The notes under the pieces: model-generated | Databases searched by the model: none | Told to the model about the DNA's origin: nothing | Seen by the model: only the letters and a program-made list of their open reading frames with translations | Translations under genes and position numbers: made by a program | In this document: positions 25,477 to 30,990 of the stretch, piece after piece | Position numbering within the stretch: position 1 is the stretch's first letter | Layout: each line of letters begins with the position of its first letter | Origin: an uncultured Lachnospiraceae bacterium | Lineage (GTDB): Bacteria > Bacillota > Clostridia > Lachnospirales > Lachnospiraceae | Assembly (NCBI GenBank): GCA_902767235.1 | Contig: CACXGR010000258.1 | Coordinates: 1 to 30,990 of the forward strand | DNA: 30,990 nt | Direction: 5' to 3'

Positions 25477-25505
25477 TTTATATTTAATAAAGTATAAATT
25501 TTCAA
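25477..25505 (-). promoter_or_regulatory. Sigma-A promoter of the GNAT-argJBD operon
   Basis: On the minus strand TTGAAA (25505-25500), a 17-bp spacer and TATAAA (25482-25477), about 54 bp before the GNAT start. An alternative extended -10 (TGCTATTAT) lies just downstream. Confidence 0.65.
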
Positions 25506-25611
25506 TTGACGCCTTTTACCTATATTCGTTATTATGCATCTTTTATGCATTATAATCGTATATTATACATATTTCAATGCATATTTTTCATTTTTTATCC
25601 AATTATATTCA

Positions 25612-25629
25612 GAATTGCTATTGCAATTC
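25612..25629. promoter_or_regulatory. Inverted repeat over the argG -35 box, candidate operator
   Basis: GAATTGC (25612-25618) and GCAATTC (25623-25629) are perfect arms around TATT. The repeat covers the -35 hexamer TTGCAA (25621-25626), the place where a repressor would block RNA polymerase. ArgR is the likely candidate given the genes, but the match to a known ARG box is loose. Confidence 0.5.
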
Positions 25630-25649
25630 ATAACGCGCTGATGTATAGT
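25621..25649 (+). promoter_or_regulatory. Sigma-A promoter of argG
   Basis: TTGCAA (25621-25626), a 17-bp spacer and TATAGT (25644-25649), about 66 bp before the argG ATG. Confidence 0.7.
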
Positions 25650-25715
25650 ACACAGATGTAAGAACTGCTTACGGACCAAAACAGCAATGAATATATAGAA
25701 ATGGAGGAACATCAA

Positions 25716-26951
25716 ATGTCCGAACAGAAAGAAAAAGTGATCCTCGCTTACAGCGGCGGCCTTGACACAACAGCCATCATTCCCTGGCTCAAAGAGAACT
25801 ACAACTTCGATGTCATCTGCGTATGCATCGACTGCGGCCAGGAGGAGGAGCTCAATCACCTCGAGGAGCGCGCCAAGTACTGCGGAGCCTCCAAGCTGTA
25901 TATTCTGGACGTAAATGACGAATTTGCAGAGGAATACATCGTTCCCTGCGTACAGGCGCATGCCGTATATGAGAACAAGTACCTGCTGGGCACTTCCATG
26001 GCCCGCCCGCTGATCGCTAAGAAGCTGGTCGAGATCGCCCGCAAGGAAGGCGCAACGACGATCTGCCACGGCGCGACCGGCAAAGGAAACGACCAGATCC
26101 GTTTTGAGCTCGGCATCAAGGCGCTGGCACCCGATCTCCGCATCATCGCTGCATGGCGCAGCGACAAGTGGAACATGGACTCCCGCGAGTCCGAGATCGC
26201 ATTCTGCAAGAAGCACGGCATCGATCTCCCCTTCTCCGCAGACAGCAGTTACAGCCGCGACCGCAATCTCTGGCACATCAGCCACGAAGGCCTGGAGCTG
26301 GAGGATCCTTCCCTGATGCCCAACTATGACCACCTCCTGGTCCTGAGTGTCACACCCATGAAGGCCCCCGATGAGATCACCTATGTGACCATGACCTTCG
26401 AGCAGGGCGTTCCCAAGAGCGTCAACGGCGTCGAGATGAAGGTCGCCGACATCATCCGCACCCTCAATAAGCTGGGCGGCGAGAACGGCATCGGCATCAT
26501 CGACATCGTGGAGAACCGCGTCGTCGGCATGAAGTCCCGCGGCGTCTATGAGACGCCCGGCGGAACCATCCTCATGGAGGCCCATCAGCAGCTCGAAGAA
26601 CTTGTCCTGGACCGCAAGACCTACGAGGTCAAGGATGAGATCGGCCACAAGTTTGCCAGCCTGGTCTACGAAGGCAAGTGGTTCTCTCCTCTTCGCGAGG
26701 CGGAGCAGGCCTTTATCGAGTCCACGCAGAAGTATGTGACCGGCGAAGTCAAATTCGGTCTCTACAAAGGCAACATCATCAAGGCGGGGACCACGTCTCC
26801 CTACAGCCTCTACAATGAGAGTCTGGCCTCCTTCACGACCGGTGATCTCTATGATCACCATGACGCAGAGGGCTTCATCAACCTCTTCGGTCTTCCGGAG
26901 AAGGTGCGCGCGATGAAGATGCAGGAAGCAGGCGTTCTGGATAAGGGCTGA
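25716..26951 (+). CDS. argG: Argininosuccinate synthase
   Basis: I place the start at ATG 25716 because GGAGG (25703-25707) lies eight bases before it; the in-frame ATG at 25701 overlaps that site. The 411-residue protein has the PP-loop AYSGGLDT at residues 11-18, which binds ATP, and ATGKGNDQIRFE in the middle, both diagnostic. It joins citrulline and aspartate with ATP to make argininosuccinate. argH, which normally follows, is not found downstream; a terminator comes 52 bp after the stop. The gene diverges from the GNAT-argJBD operon and probably shares its control. Its codon choice favours C-ending codons more than nearby genes, as expected for a highly expressed enzyme. Confidence 0.96.
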   Translation: MSEQKEKVILAYSGGLDTTAIIPWLKENYNFDVICVCIDCGQEEELNHLEERAKYCGASKLYILDVNDEFAEEYIVPCVQAHAVYENKYLLGTSMARPLIAKKLVEIARKEGATTICHGATGKGNDQIRFELGIKALAPDLRIIAAWRSDKWNMDSRESEIAFCKKHGIDLPFSADSSYSRDRNLWHISHEGLELEDPSLMPNYDHLLVLSVTPMKAPDEITYVTMTFEQGVPKSVNGVEMKVADIIRTLNKLGGENGIGIIDIVENRVVGMKSRGVYETPGGTILMEAHQQLEELVLDRKTYEVKDEIGHKFASLVYEGKWFSPLREAEQAFIESTQKYVTGEVKFGLYKGNIIKAGTTSPYSLYNESLASFTTGDLYDHHDAEGFINLFGLPEKVRAMKMQEAGVLDKG

Positions 26952-27003
26952 TCCTATAGCGGAATACTTCCGCACACCGCTCTTTTGAACAAATATCGGA
27001 ACG

Positions 27004-27070
27004 GATGCGCCGGCGCATCCTGCGGGTCCCGACTTGGGGCCCGGCGGGATGTACCGGCGCATCTTTATAT
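27004..27070 (+). terminator. Long-stem terminator of argG
   Basis: GATGCGCCGG (27004-27013) pairs with CCGGCGCATC (27054-27063), with further pairing of CATCC with GGATG inside, followed by TTTATAT. The first arm continues into a self-complementary 16-mer (27004-27019), so alternative folds exist. A smaller hairpin GCGGAA-TAC-TTCCGC lies at about 26959-26973. Confidence 0.65.
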
Positions 27071-27088
27071 CCGGCCGCCAAATTCTAC

Positions 27089-27117
27089 TTGCATGTCCAA
27101 ACTGAACCCTATACAAT
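27089..27117 (+). promoter_or_regulatory. Sigma-A promoter of the DUF1294 gene
   Basis: TTGCAT (27089-27094), a 17-bp spacer and TACAAT (27112-27117), about 32 bp before the ATG at 27149. Confidence 0.65.
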
Positions 27118-27148
27118 AGACCTCAGGAATTTCGGAAAGGAGGTCTTC

Positions 27149-27442
27149 ATGAATACAAGAACAATGCTCATACTGTATTTTCTCATCTTGAACCTGATCG
27201 GCCTTTCCGCAATGGTCATAGATAAGATACTTGCTATGGAGCGCCGATTCCGCATTCCGGAATCCGTGCTCTTTATTCTTGCGTTTCTGGGCGGAGCGGC
27301 CGGATGCACGGCCGGCATGCTCATCTTCCACAACAAGAACCGAAAGCCGGCATTCCGCTATGGACTTCCCTTGATCCTGATCCTTCAGATCACGGCGTGG
27401 ATCGCTCTGCACGTCGGTACATCCAGGATCATATACCTGTAA
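27149..27442 (+). CDS. DUF1294-family small membrane protein
   Basis: The start is ATG 27149, with AAAGGAGG five bases before it; the frame extends to 27005, but that part runs through the argG terminator and promoter. The 97-residue protein has three or four hydrophobic segments (about 5-25, 39-60 and 72-90) and the pattern of the DUF1294 family: a DK near residue 25, RIPE near 35-38, and GGAAGCTAGMLIFHNKNRKPAF around 48-69. Function is unknown for the family. It is followed after 40 bp by the DUF5721-like gene and is probably cotranscribed with it. Confidence 0.8.
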   Translation: MNTRTMLILYFLILNLIGLSAMVIDKILAMERRFRIPESVLFILAFLGGAAGCTAGMLIFHNKNRKPAFRYGLPLILILQITAWIALHVGTSRIIYL

Positions 27443-27482
27443 GATACATTGAGTTTGCACGCGAGATACACGGGAGACAGCA

Positions 27483-27989
27483 ATGAGAGCATTCAGAGTC
27501 ACCGAAACAGGCAATTTCATGACGAAGCTTCTGTCCGGCAGGTCATTTGACTCCTTTTTGCTGGAAGAGGCTTCTCTTACTATGCAGGTGAGCTGGCATC
27601 TCGACGGGAGGATCAATAAGAACTTCTATTCCGATGAGGAATGGGAGGACAGCGCGCTTCACCCCTATCCGCTCACGGCCTGGTCAGAGGTGCGCGGACA
27701 TCTGCGCGAGCTGATCCGGGGCAAAAAAGCGCCGGCGTCACTCTCCATCATCCTGCAGGCCAGACCGGAGACCGTGGAGAGCATCTTAAAGAGGGAAGGC
27801 TTTTCACAGCTGGCGGAAGCGATCGGCGCAATGGTCCTGAACATCCGCTACGACGGATCGGAAGTCACGCTTGTCTCCGCCATCTCGCTCAAGCATTTTA
27901 CCATGGACAAAAACGCGGACAGAATATGGGATGATACCATGGAACACTATCTCATCAGCCGTGAGATCTCATTTGAAGTTATGACCTGA
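27483..27989 (+). CDS. DUF5721-like conserved protein
   Basis: 168 residues, without signal peptide or membrane segment, probably cytoplasmic. The N-terminal pattern (NFMTKLLSGRSFDSFLLEEASL, then a WHLDGRINKNFY segment) matches what I recall of DUF5721, a family found in Lachnospiraceae. I did not verify this by search. The function is unknown. It has a GGGAG ribosome binding site and stands just before pyrB. A hairpin of GACCTGA/TCAGGTC (27983-28013), which includes its stop codon, lies between it and pyrB but lacks a U-run. Confidence 0.6.
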   Translation: MRAFRVTETGNFMTKLLSGRSFDSFLLEEASLTMQVSWHLDGRINKNFYSDEEWEDSALHPYPLTAWSEVRGHLRELIRGKKAPASLSIILQARPETVESILKREGFSQLAEAIGAMVLNIRYDGSEVTLVSAISLKHFTMDKNADRIWDDTMEHYLISREISFEVMT

Positions 27990-28070
27990 CGCCTGCGGGC
28001 GCCCCTTCAGGTCTTAAAATGAATTAAGAAGCAGTGAACAGATCAGATATTCATTAAGAAAGGAATCACA

Positions 28071-28988
28071 ATGCGACACTGTCTCTCACCACTTGATTTC
28101 ACAACACAGGAACTGGAACAGCTCTTTGATCTTGCCGCCGATATTGAAAAGGATCCCGGCAAATATGCGCATGCATGCGACGGGCGCAAGATCGCCACGC
28201 TCTTCTATGAGCCCAGCACCAGGACAAGGCTGAGCTTCGAGGCCGCCATGATGAATCTGGGCGGCAAAGCACTTGGCTTTGCCGGCGCGGCCCAATCCTC
28301 TGCCGCCAAGGGCGAAAGCGTCGCGGATACGATCCGCGTCGTCTCCTGCTTCGCCGACATCGCGGCTATCCGGCACAACAAGGAAGGCGCCGCCGCCGTA
28401 GCGGCACAGTTCTCCAATATTCCCGTGATCAACGCCGGAGACGGCGGACACGAACATCCCACCCAGACCCTTCTGGATATGATGACCATCCGTCAGCTCA
28501 AGGGCCGCCTCAATCACTTTACCATCGGCATCTGCGGCGATCTCAAATTCGGCCGCACCGTGCACTCCCTGGTCAAGACCATGGCCCGCTACGATGACAT
28601 CCACTTTGTCTTCATCTCTCCGCCGGAACTGCGGGTGCCGGACTATATCACTGACCTCTTGGAGGAGAAGGGATATACTTATGAGGAGTGCATCAAGCTC
28701 GAGGACGTGATCACCAAGCTCGATCTGCTCTACATGACCCGTGTACAGAGAGAGCGCTTCTTCAACGAGGAGGACTACATCCGCTTGAAGGACTTCTATG
28801 TTTTGAACAAGAAGCTGATGCGCCGCGCCAAGAACGACATGTATGTGCTTCACCCCCTGCCCCGCGTAAACGAAATCTCCGTCGAGATCGACAAGGATCC
28901 GCGGGCCGCCTATTTCAAGCAGGTTCAGTACGGAGTCTATGTCCGCATGGCTCTGATCCTGACTCTCCTTGATATTCACGTCGACTGA
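28071..28988 (+). CDS. pyrB: Aspartate carbamoyltransferase, catalytic chain
   Basis: 305 residues, full length. The carbamoyl-phosphate site STRTR is at 49-53, HPTQTLLD at 129-136 and HPLPR at 261-265; SFEAAM and the 80s-loop Ser and Lys (AKGES) are also seen. It makes carbamoyl aspartate, the committed step of pyrimidine synthesis. It is followed after 46 bp by pyrI, so the enzyme is of the class that forms c6r6 dodecamers and is allosterically controlled. No PyrR-type leader is visible in the 81-bp gap upstream. A clear sigma-A promoter is not seen there either, so transcription may begin before the DUF1294 gene. The ribosome binding site is AAAGGA. Confidence 0.96.
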   Translation: MRHCLSPLDFTTQELEQLFDLAADIEKDPGKYAHACDGRKIATLFYEPSTRTRLSFEAAMMNLGGKALGFAGAAQSSAAKGESVADTIRVVSCFADIAAIRHNKEGAAAVAAQFSNIPVINAGDGGHEHPTQTLLDMMTIRQLKGRLNHFTIGICGDLKFGRTVHSLVKTMARYDDIHFVFISPPELRVPDYITDLLEEKGYTYEECIKLEDVITKLDLLYMTRVQRERFFNEEDYIRLKDFYVLNKKLMRRAKNDMYVLHPLPRVNEISVEIDKDPRAAYFKQVQYGVYVRMALILTLLDIHVD

Positions 28989-29034
28989 TATTCTGCCGCT
29001 GCACAGCCGCTGCTTACATGCAAGGAGGAAAGGA

Positions 29035-29484
29035 ATGCTGAACGTAGGAAAAATCGAAGAAGGAATCGTCCTGGACCACATCGAAGCGGGAAAGGCCATG
29101 CTGATCTATCACTACCTTCATCTCGACAAAGAGGACTACCAGGTCGCGATCATCAAGAACGCCCGCAGCAATGAGCTGGGACGAAAGGACATTCTCAAAG
29201 TGGAATGCGACCCGGATGCGCTCAATCTCGACGCCGTCGCTTTTATCGACCCCGACATCACCGTCAATGTGATCAAAGGCGGCGAGATCGTGGAGAAGAA
29301 AAGGATGACCTCTCCCAAGGAGATCAAGGGTGTCCTCAAGTGCCACAACCCCAGATGCATCTCCTCTGTGGAGCAGGAGCTCCCCCACATCTTCTATTTG
29401 GCGGACGCCAAGCGGGGGATCTACCGCTGCCGCTACTGCGAGGAGAAATACTCGGAGGGCGAGCGGGAAAAATGGTTCCGCTGA
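29035..29484 (+). CDS. pyrI: Aspartate carbamoyltransferase, regulatory chain
   Basis: 149 residues. The start is ATG 29035, with GGAGG (29024-29028) six bases upstream; the frame extends to 28969 inside pyrB, but that is not the likely start. The N-terminal allosteric domain has VGKIEEGIVLDHIEAGKA and RKDILKVE; in the family this domain binds nucleotides such as CTP and ATP. The C-terminal zinc domain has Cys103, Cys108, Cys132 and Cys135, the four zinc ligands that join the regulatory to the catalytic chains. Bacillus lacks pyrI, but several Clostridia have it. Confidence 0.95.
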   Translation: MLNVGKIEEGIVLDHIEAGKAMLIYHYLHLDKEDYQVAIIKNARSNELGRKDILKVECDPDALNLDAVAFIDPDITVNVIKGGEIVEKKRMTSPKEIKGVLKCHNPRCISSVEQELPHIFYLADAKRGIYRCRYCEEKYSEGEREKWFR

Positions 29485-29497
29485 AGAGGACGAATGT

Positions 29498-29635
29498 ATG
29501 GCATATGATATGGATCACAATCATCTCCGCTTCCTGCAGTGCGCATGCCGCTTCACAGAGGAAAACGTGGTCCTGAACAAGGTCCTGGGATACAAGATTC
29601 ACGGGGAGAAGCACACATTTCTGGAGGATTACTGA
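29498..29635 (+). CDS. Small 45-aa protein after pyrI
   Basis: ATG 29498 follows GAAGAGGA by a few bases, 13 bp after the pyrI stop, and the ORF ends 30 bp before the terminator. The product begins MAYDMDHNHLRFLQ and contains CAC, with two Cys flanking an Ala, and a C-terminal HTFLEDY. I do not recognise the family. Its place at the end of the pyrBI operon with a ribosome binding site supports a real gene. The coding signal is weak because it is so short. Confidence 0.5.
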   Translation: MAYDMDHNHLRFLQCACRFTEENVVLNKVLGYKIHGEKHTFLEDY

Positions 29636-29665
29636 GTAGAACTATTATTTCAGCCGTTATATAGA

Positions 29666-29711
29666 GCGGGTGCATCATGCTGATCGATCAGCATGATGCA
29701 CCCGCCTTTTT
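29666..29711 (+). terminator. Terminator of the pyrBI operon, a perfect 40-bp palindrome
   Basis: Positions 29666-29685 and 29686-29705 are perfect complements, giving a very long stem, followed by CTTTTT. The last codons and stop of maf on the other strand lie inside it. No T-run exists on the minus side, so it mainly serves the plus strand. Confidence 0.85.
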
Positions 29712-30290
29712 CAGTTCATGATACAGCCTCGAGATCGGCAGTCCCACGACGTTATAATAGCACCCCCGGATGCCCCGGATATAGATCCCGAAACTTCCCT
29801 GGATACCGTATGCGCCTGCCTTGTCATAAGGCTCTTCCGTATCGATATAGGCTTCAATCTCTTCCTTCGTCATCTCACAGACATCCACATCCGTTCGCTC
29901 GTGAAAGGTTGCGGTCCTGATATTTCCTTCTGCGTCTTTGACGATCAGTGTGACCCCGGTGTAAACCTGGTGCACATTTCCCTGCAGCATTTCGATCATC
30001 CTTCGCGCATCGCTATGGTCTGCAGGTTTCCCGAGGATGCGGTGATCTGCCGCCACGACAGTATCCGCCCCGATCACCACGCTGAAGTCCTTGACAGACT
30101 CTGTCCCTTCCAATATCCTGCCGGCCACTTCCTTCGCCTTCTGTAGAGACAGCTCTTCCACGACTTCCGCGGGATGCGAGGTTGTAATGACTTCTTCTCC
30201 CCGGGAAGGGATCACCGTAAATGCAAATCCGGCCTGACGGAGAAGCTCGCTTCTTCTTGGCGAAGCAGATGCCAATATGATTCGGTCCAT
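29688..30290 (-). CDS. maf: Maf-family nucleoside triphosphate pyrophosphatase
   Basis: 200 residues. The N-terminal ILASASPRRSELLRQAGF (about 5-22) is the family signature, with GADTVVAADHRILGKP near 93-108 and DKAGAYGIQGSFG near 155-167. Maf proteins hydrolyse non-canonical or modified nucleoside triphosphates to monophosphates and are linked to septum control in Bacillus. The YhdE and YceF subtypes differ in substrate, and I cannot assign one. The gene converges on the pyrBI operon; its final codons run through that operon's terminator palindrome. AGAGG lies nine bases before the ATG. Confidence 0.93.
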   Translation of the reverse strand: MDRIILASASPRRSELLRQAGFAFTVIPSRGEEVITTSHPAEVVEELSLQKAKEVAGRILEGTESVKDFSVVIGADTVVAADHRILGKPADHSDARRMIEMLQGNVHQVYTGVTLIVKDAEGNIRTATFHERTDVDVCEMTKEEIEAYIDTEEPYDKAGAYGIQGSFGIYIRGIRGCYYNVVGLPISRLYHELKKAGASC

Positions 30291-30383
30291 AATCGTATAC
30301 CTCTTTTGTGATCTGTATTACCTAAACTGCGTAAACAAGTTTAATTCATCTGACCGCAAACCTCAAGTCTCACCGGATCATGT

Positions 30384-30425
30384 GTGAACGACCCACCGCC
30401 TGCGCATATCGCTAAGAGGCGGGGG
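30384..30425 (-). ncRNA. Candidate right-end/omega-RNA hairpin of the tnpB element
   Basis: CCGCCT (30396-30401) pairs with AGGCGG (30417-30422), and CCC (30392-30394) with GGG (30423-30425) across one bulged base, around a 15-nt loop. It starts 12 bp after the tnpB stop. On the minus strand it is followed by GTTCAC (30389-30384), similar to known IS200/IS605 right ends. TnpB systems make a guide RNA that spans the 3' end of tnpB and ends here; the flanking sequence would be the guide. Exact ends are inferred. Confidence 0.5.
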
Positions 30426-30436
30426 CTTCGTGCCGC

Positions 30437-30990
30437 TTACGCGGTCACAGGGCAGACACCTGCCCGCTGTCCCGTTTGAACGGGATTACTTGTGTTTCTT
30501 CTGCGGCTGGCACGCAGGATATCTTTATAGGTCACAGCCTTCACTGTTCCGTACAGATACCCGCAGTCCATTCCTTCCGGGAAGATCCGCCTGTCATATT
30601 TTCTTCCTGTGTTGGCGGCTCCGTTGATATCAGCGTTCATGACCTTTCCATCATCCTGAAGGTACAGGCCACGCTTTATCCTCTTTCCGGTGAAAGATAC
30701 GCTTTCCGCATCTCCTTTTCCGTATGTCGGGATATAGTCCCTGTTCCCGAAGCAGGCTTTGGAAGTATAGCTTTCTTCCTGGAGGATGACCCGGATTCCG
30801 TACCGCACACAGACTGTCTGTAGGATACAGCGGAACCTCGCGAATGGAATCTGCACAAAGGACTGGTTGGTCTTCCTTCCAAGGTTTATGTCCTGTTTCT
30901 GGCCTTTGTTGTAACCGATGATGAGATAGGAAAGGCCCCTCTCCTTCATCGTCCGGCAGATATAGTGGGCATACTTGTAGAATGTATCCC
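30437..30990 (-). mobile_element. tnpB: IS200/IS605-family TnpB, C-terminal part (cut by window edge)
   Basis: The frame is open to the window edge and covers the last ~184 residues. The stretch has LIIGYNKGQKQ and FVQIPFARF, then EESYTSKACF with the RuvC-II Glu, and MNADINGAANTGRKY with the RuvC-III Asp. In place of the usual four-Cys zinc finger it has FTGKRIKRGLYL, a form known in one branch of this family. TnpB is an RNA-guided nuclease that helps keep the element in place. No tnpA or left end is visible, so this may be a tnpB-only (IS1341-type) element. The protein is uninterrupted in the part seen. Confidence 0.88.

Larger units (their letters stand above)
25424..25715. promoter_or_regulatory. 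Divergent control region between the GNAT-argJBD operon and argG
   Basis: This 292-bp AT-rich stretch holds no gene. It contains the two promoters and the inverted repeat listed separately. It also has a direct repeat of TTATGCAT at 25532-25539 and 25543-25550, 11 bp apart, which would place both copies on the same face of the helix, and a TTTAT/ATAAA inverted repeat over the minus-strand -10 (25477-25491). These are candidate ArgR sites, by position only. Confidence 0.5.

Noticed and set aside
25563..27116. Long minus-strand open frame (517 codons) opposite argG
   Set aside because: It covers argG completely, has a skewed Asp/Val/Leu/Ala make-up typical of the reverse of a GC-rich coding gene, and shows no known domain.
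27005..27148. Longer N-terminus for the DUF1294 protein
   Set aside because: The extra stretch overlaps the argG terminator and the promoter at 27089-27117, and AAAGGAGG lies just before 27149.
28086..29099. Long minus-strand open frame opposite pyrB
   Set aside because: Shadow of pyrB; the pyrB product has all catalytic motifs.
1..30990. CRISPR arrays, tRNA and rRNA genes
   Set aside because: No regularly spaced repeats and no recognisable tRNA or rRNA segments were seen by eye on either strand.

Overview
The window reads as a chromosomal segment of a Gram-positive anaerobe of the Bacillota, most likely class Clostridia and probably Lachnospiraceae. This rests on strong GGAGG-type ribosome binding sites, sigma-A promoters, an OmpR-family response regulator with its kinase and a GerMN lipoprotein, a DUF5721-like gene, a clostridial pyrB-pyrI pair and moderately GC-rich coding sequence. 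No rRNA, tRNA or CRISPR array was seen. Nearly everything from position 1 to 25.4 kb is on the minus strand. From argG (25.7 kb) to 29.6 kb the genes are on the plus strand, and maf and a TnpB gene at the right edge are minus again.

Layout. (1) 1-3.98 kb, minus: a nitrogenase-like cluster with a NifH-like ATPase, a single-chain protein carrying two nitrogenase component-1-like halves, and the start of a HypF carbamoyltransferase that runs off the left edge. A ~250-nt leader with nested pairing potential and a terminator-like hairpin precedes it. There is no sign of true N2 fixation genes, so this is the best candidate for an undescribed redox or cofactor system. (2) 3.98-9.0 kb: a Glu-rich lipoprotein, a metallophosphoesterase translationally coupled to a cytoplasmic ParB-like/BMP protein, a candidate small RNA, and a membrane-anchored metallophosphoesterase-like protein that has lost its metal ligands. 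(3) 9.0-12.3 kb: a surface-polysaccharide set (GT2, polyprenyl glycosylphosphotransferase, rfbC), with the GT2 gene first behind a good promoter. (4) 12.3-21.4 kb: DNA repair, replication and competence (mutY, holA, comEC, comEA) around a response regulator/histidine kinase/GerMN lipoprotein operon. The kinase carries a histone-H1-like Lys/Ala tail. (5) 21.5-27 kb: arginine biosynthesis, with GNAT-argJ-argB-argD (minus) diverging from argG (plus) across a ~290-bp control region in which a perfect inverted repeat covers the argG -35 box. (6) 27.1-29.6 kb, plus: a DUF1294 membrane protein, a DUF5721-like protein, pyrB, pyrI and a 45-aa ORF. (7) 29.7-31 kb, minus: maf, whose last codons lie inside the pyrBI terminator, and the 3' part of an IS200/IS605-family tnpB with a candidate right-end/omega-RNA hairpin.

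How the parts fit together: ArgJ, ArgB, ArgD and ArgG carry glutamate toward arginine, but argC, argF and argH are not in the window. PyrB/PyrI start pyrimidine synthesis and consume carbamoyl phosphate, which is also the substrate of HypF. The sugar genes build a lipid-linked surface glycan. The two-component operon probably senses the envelope.
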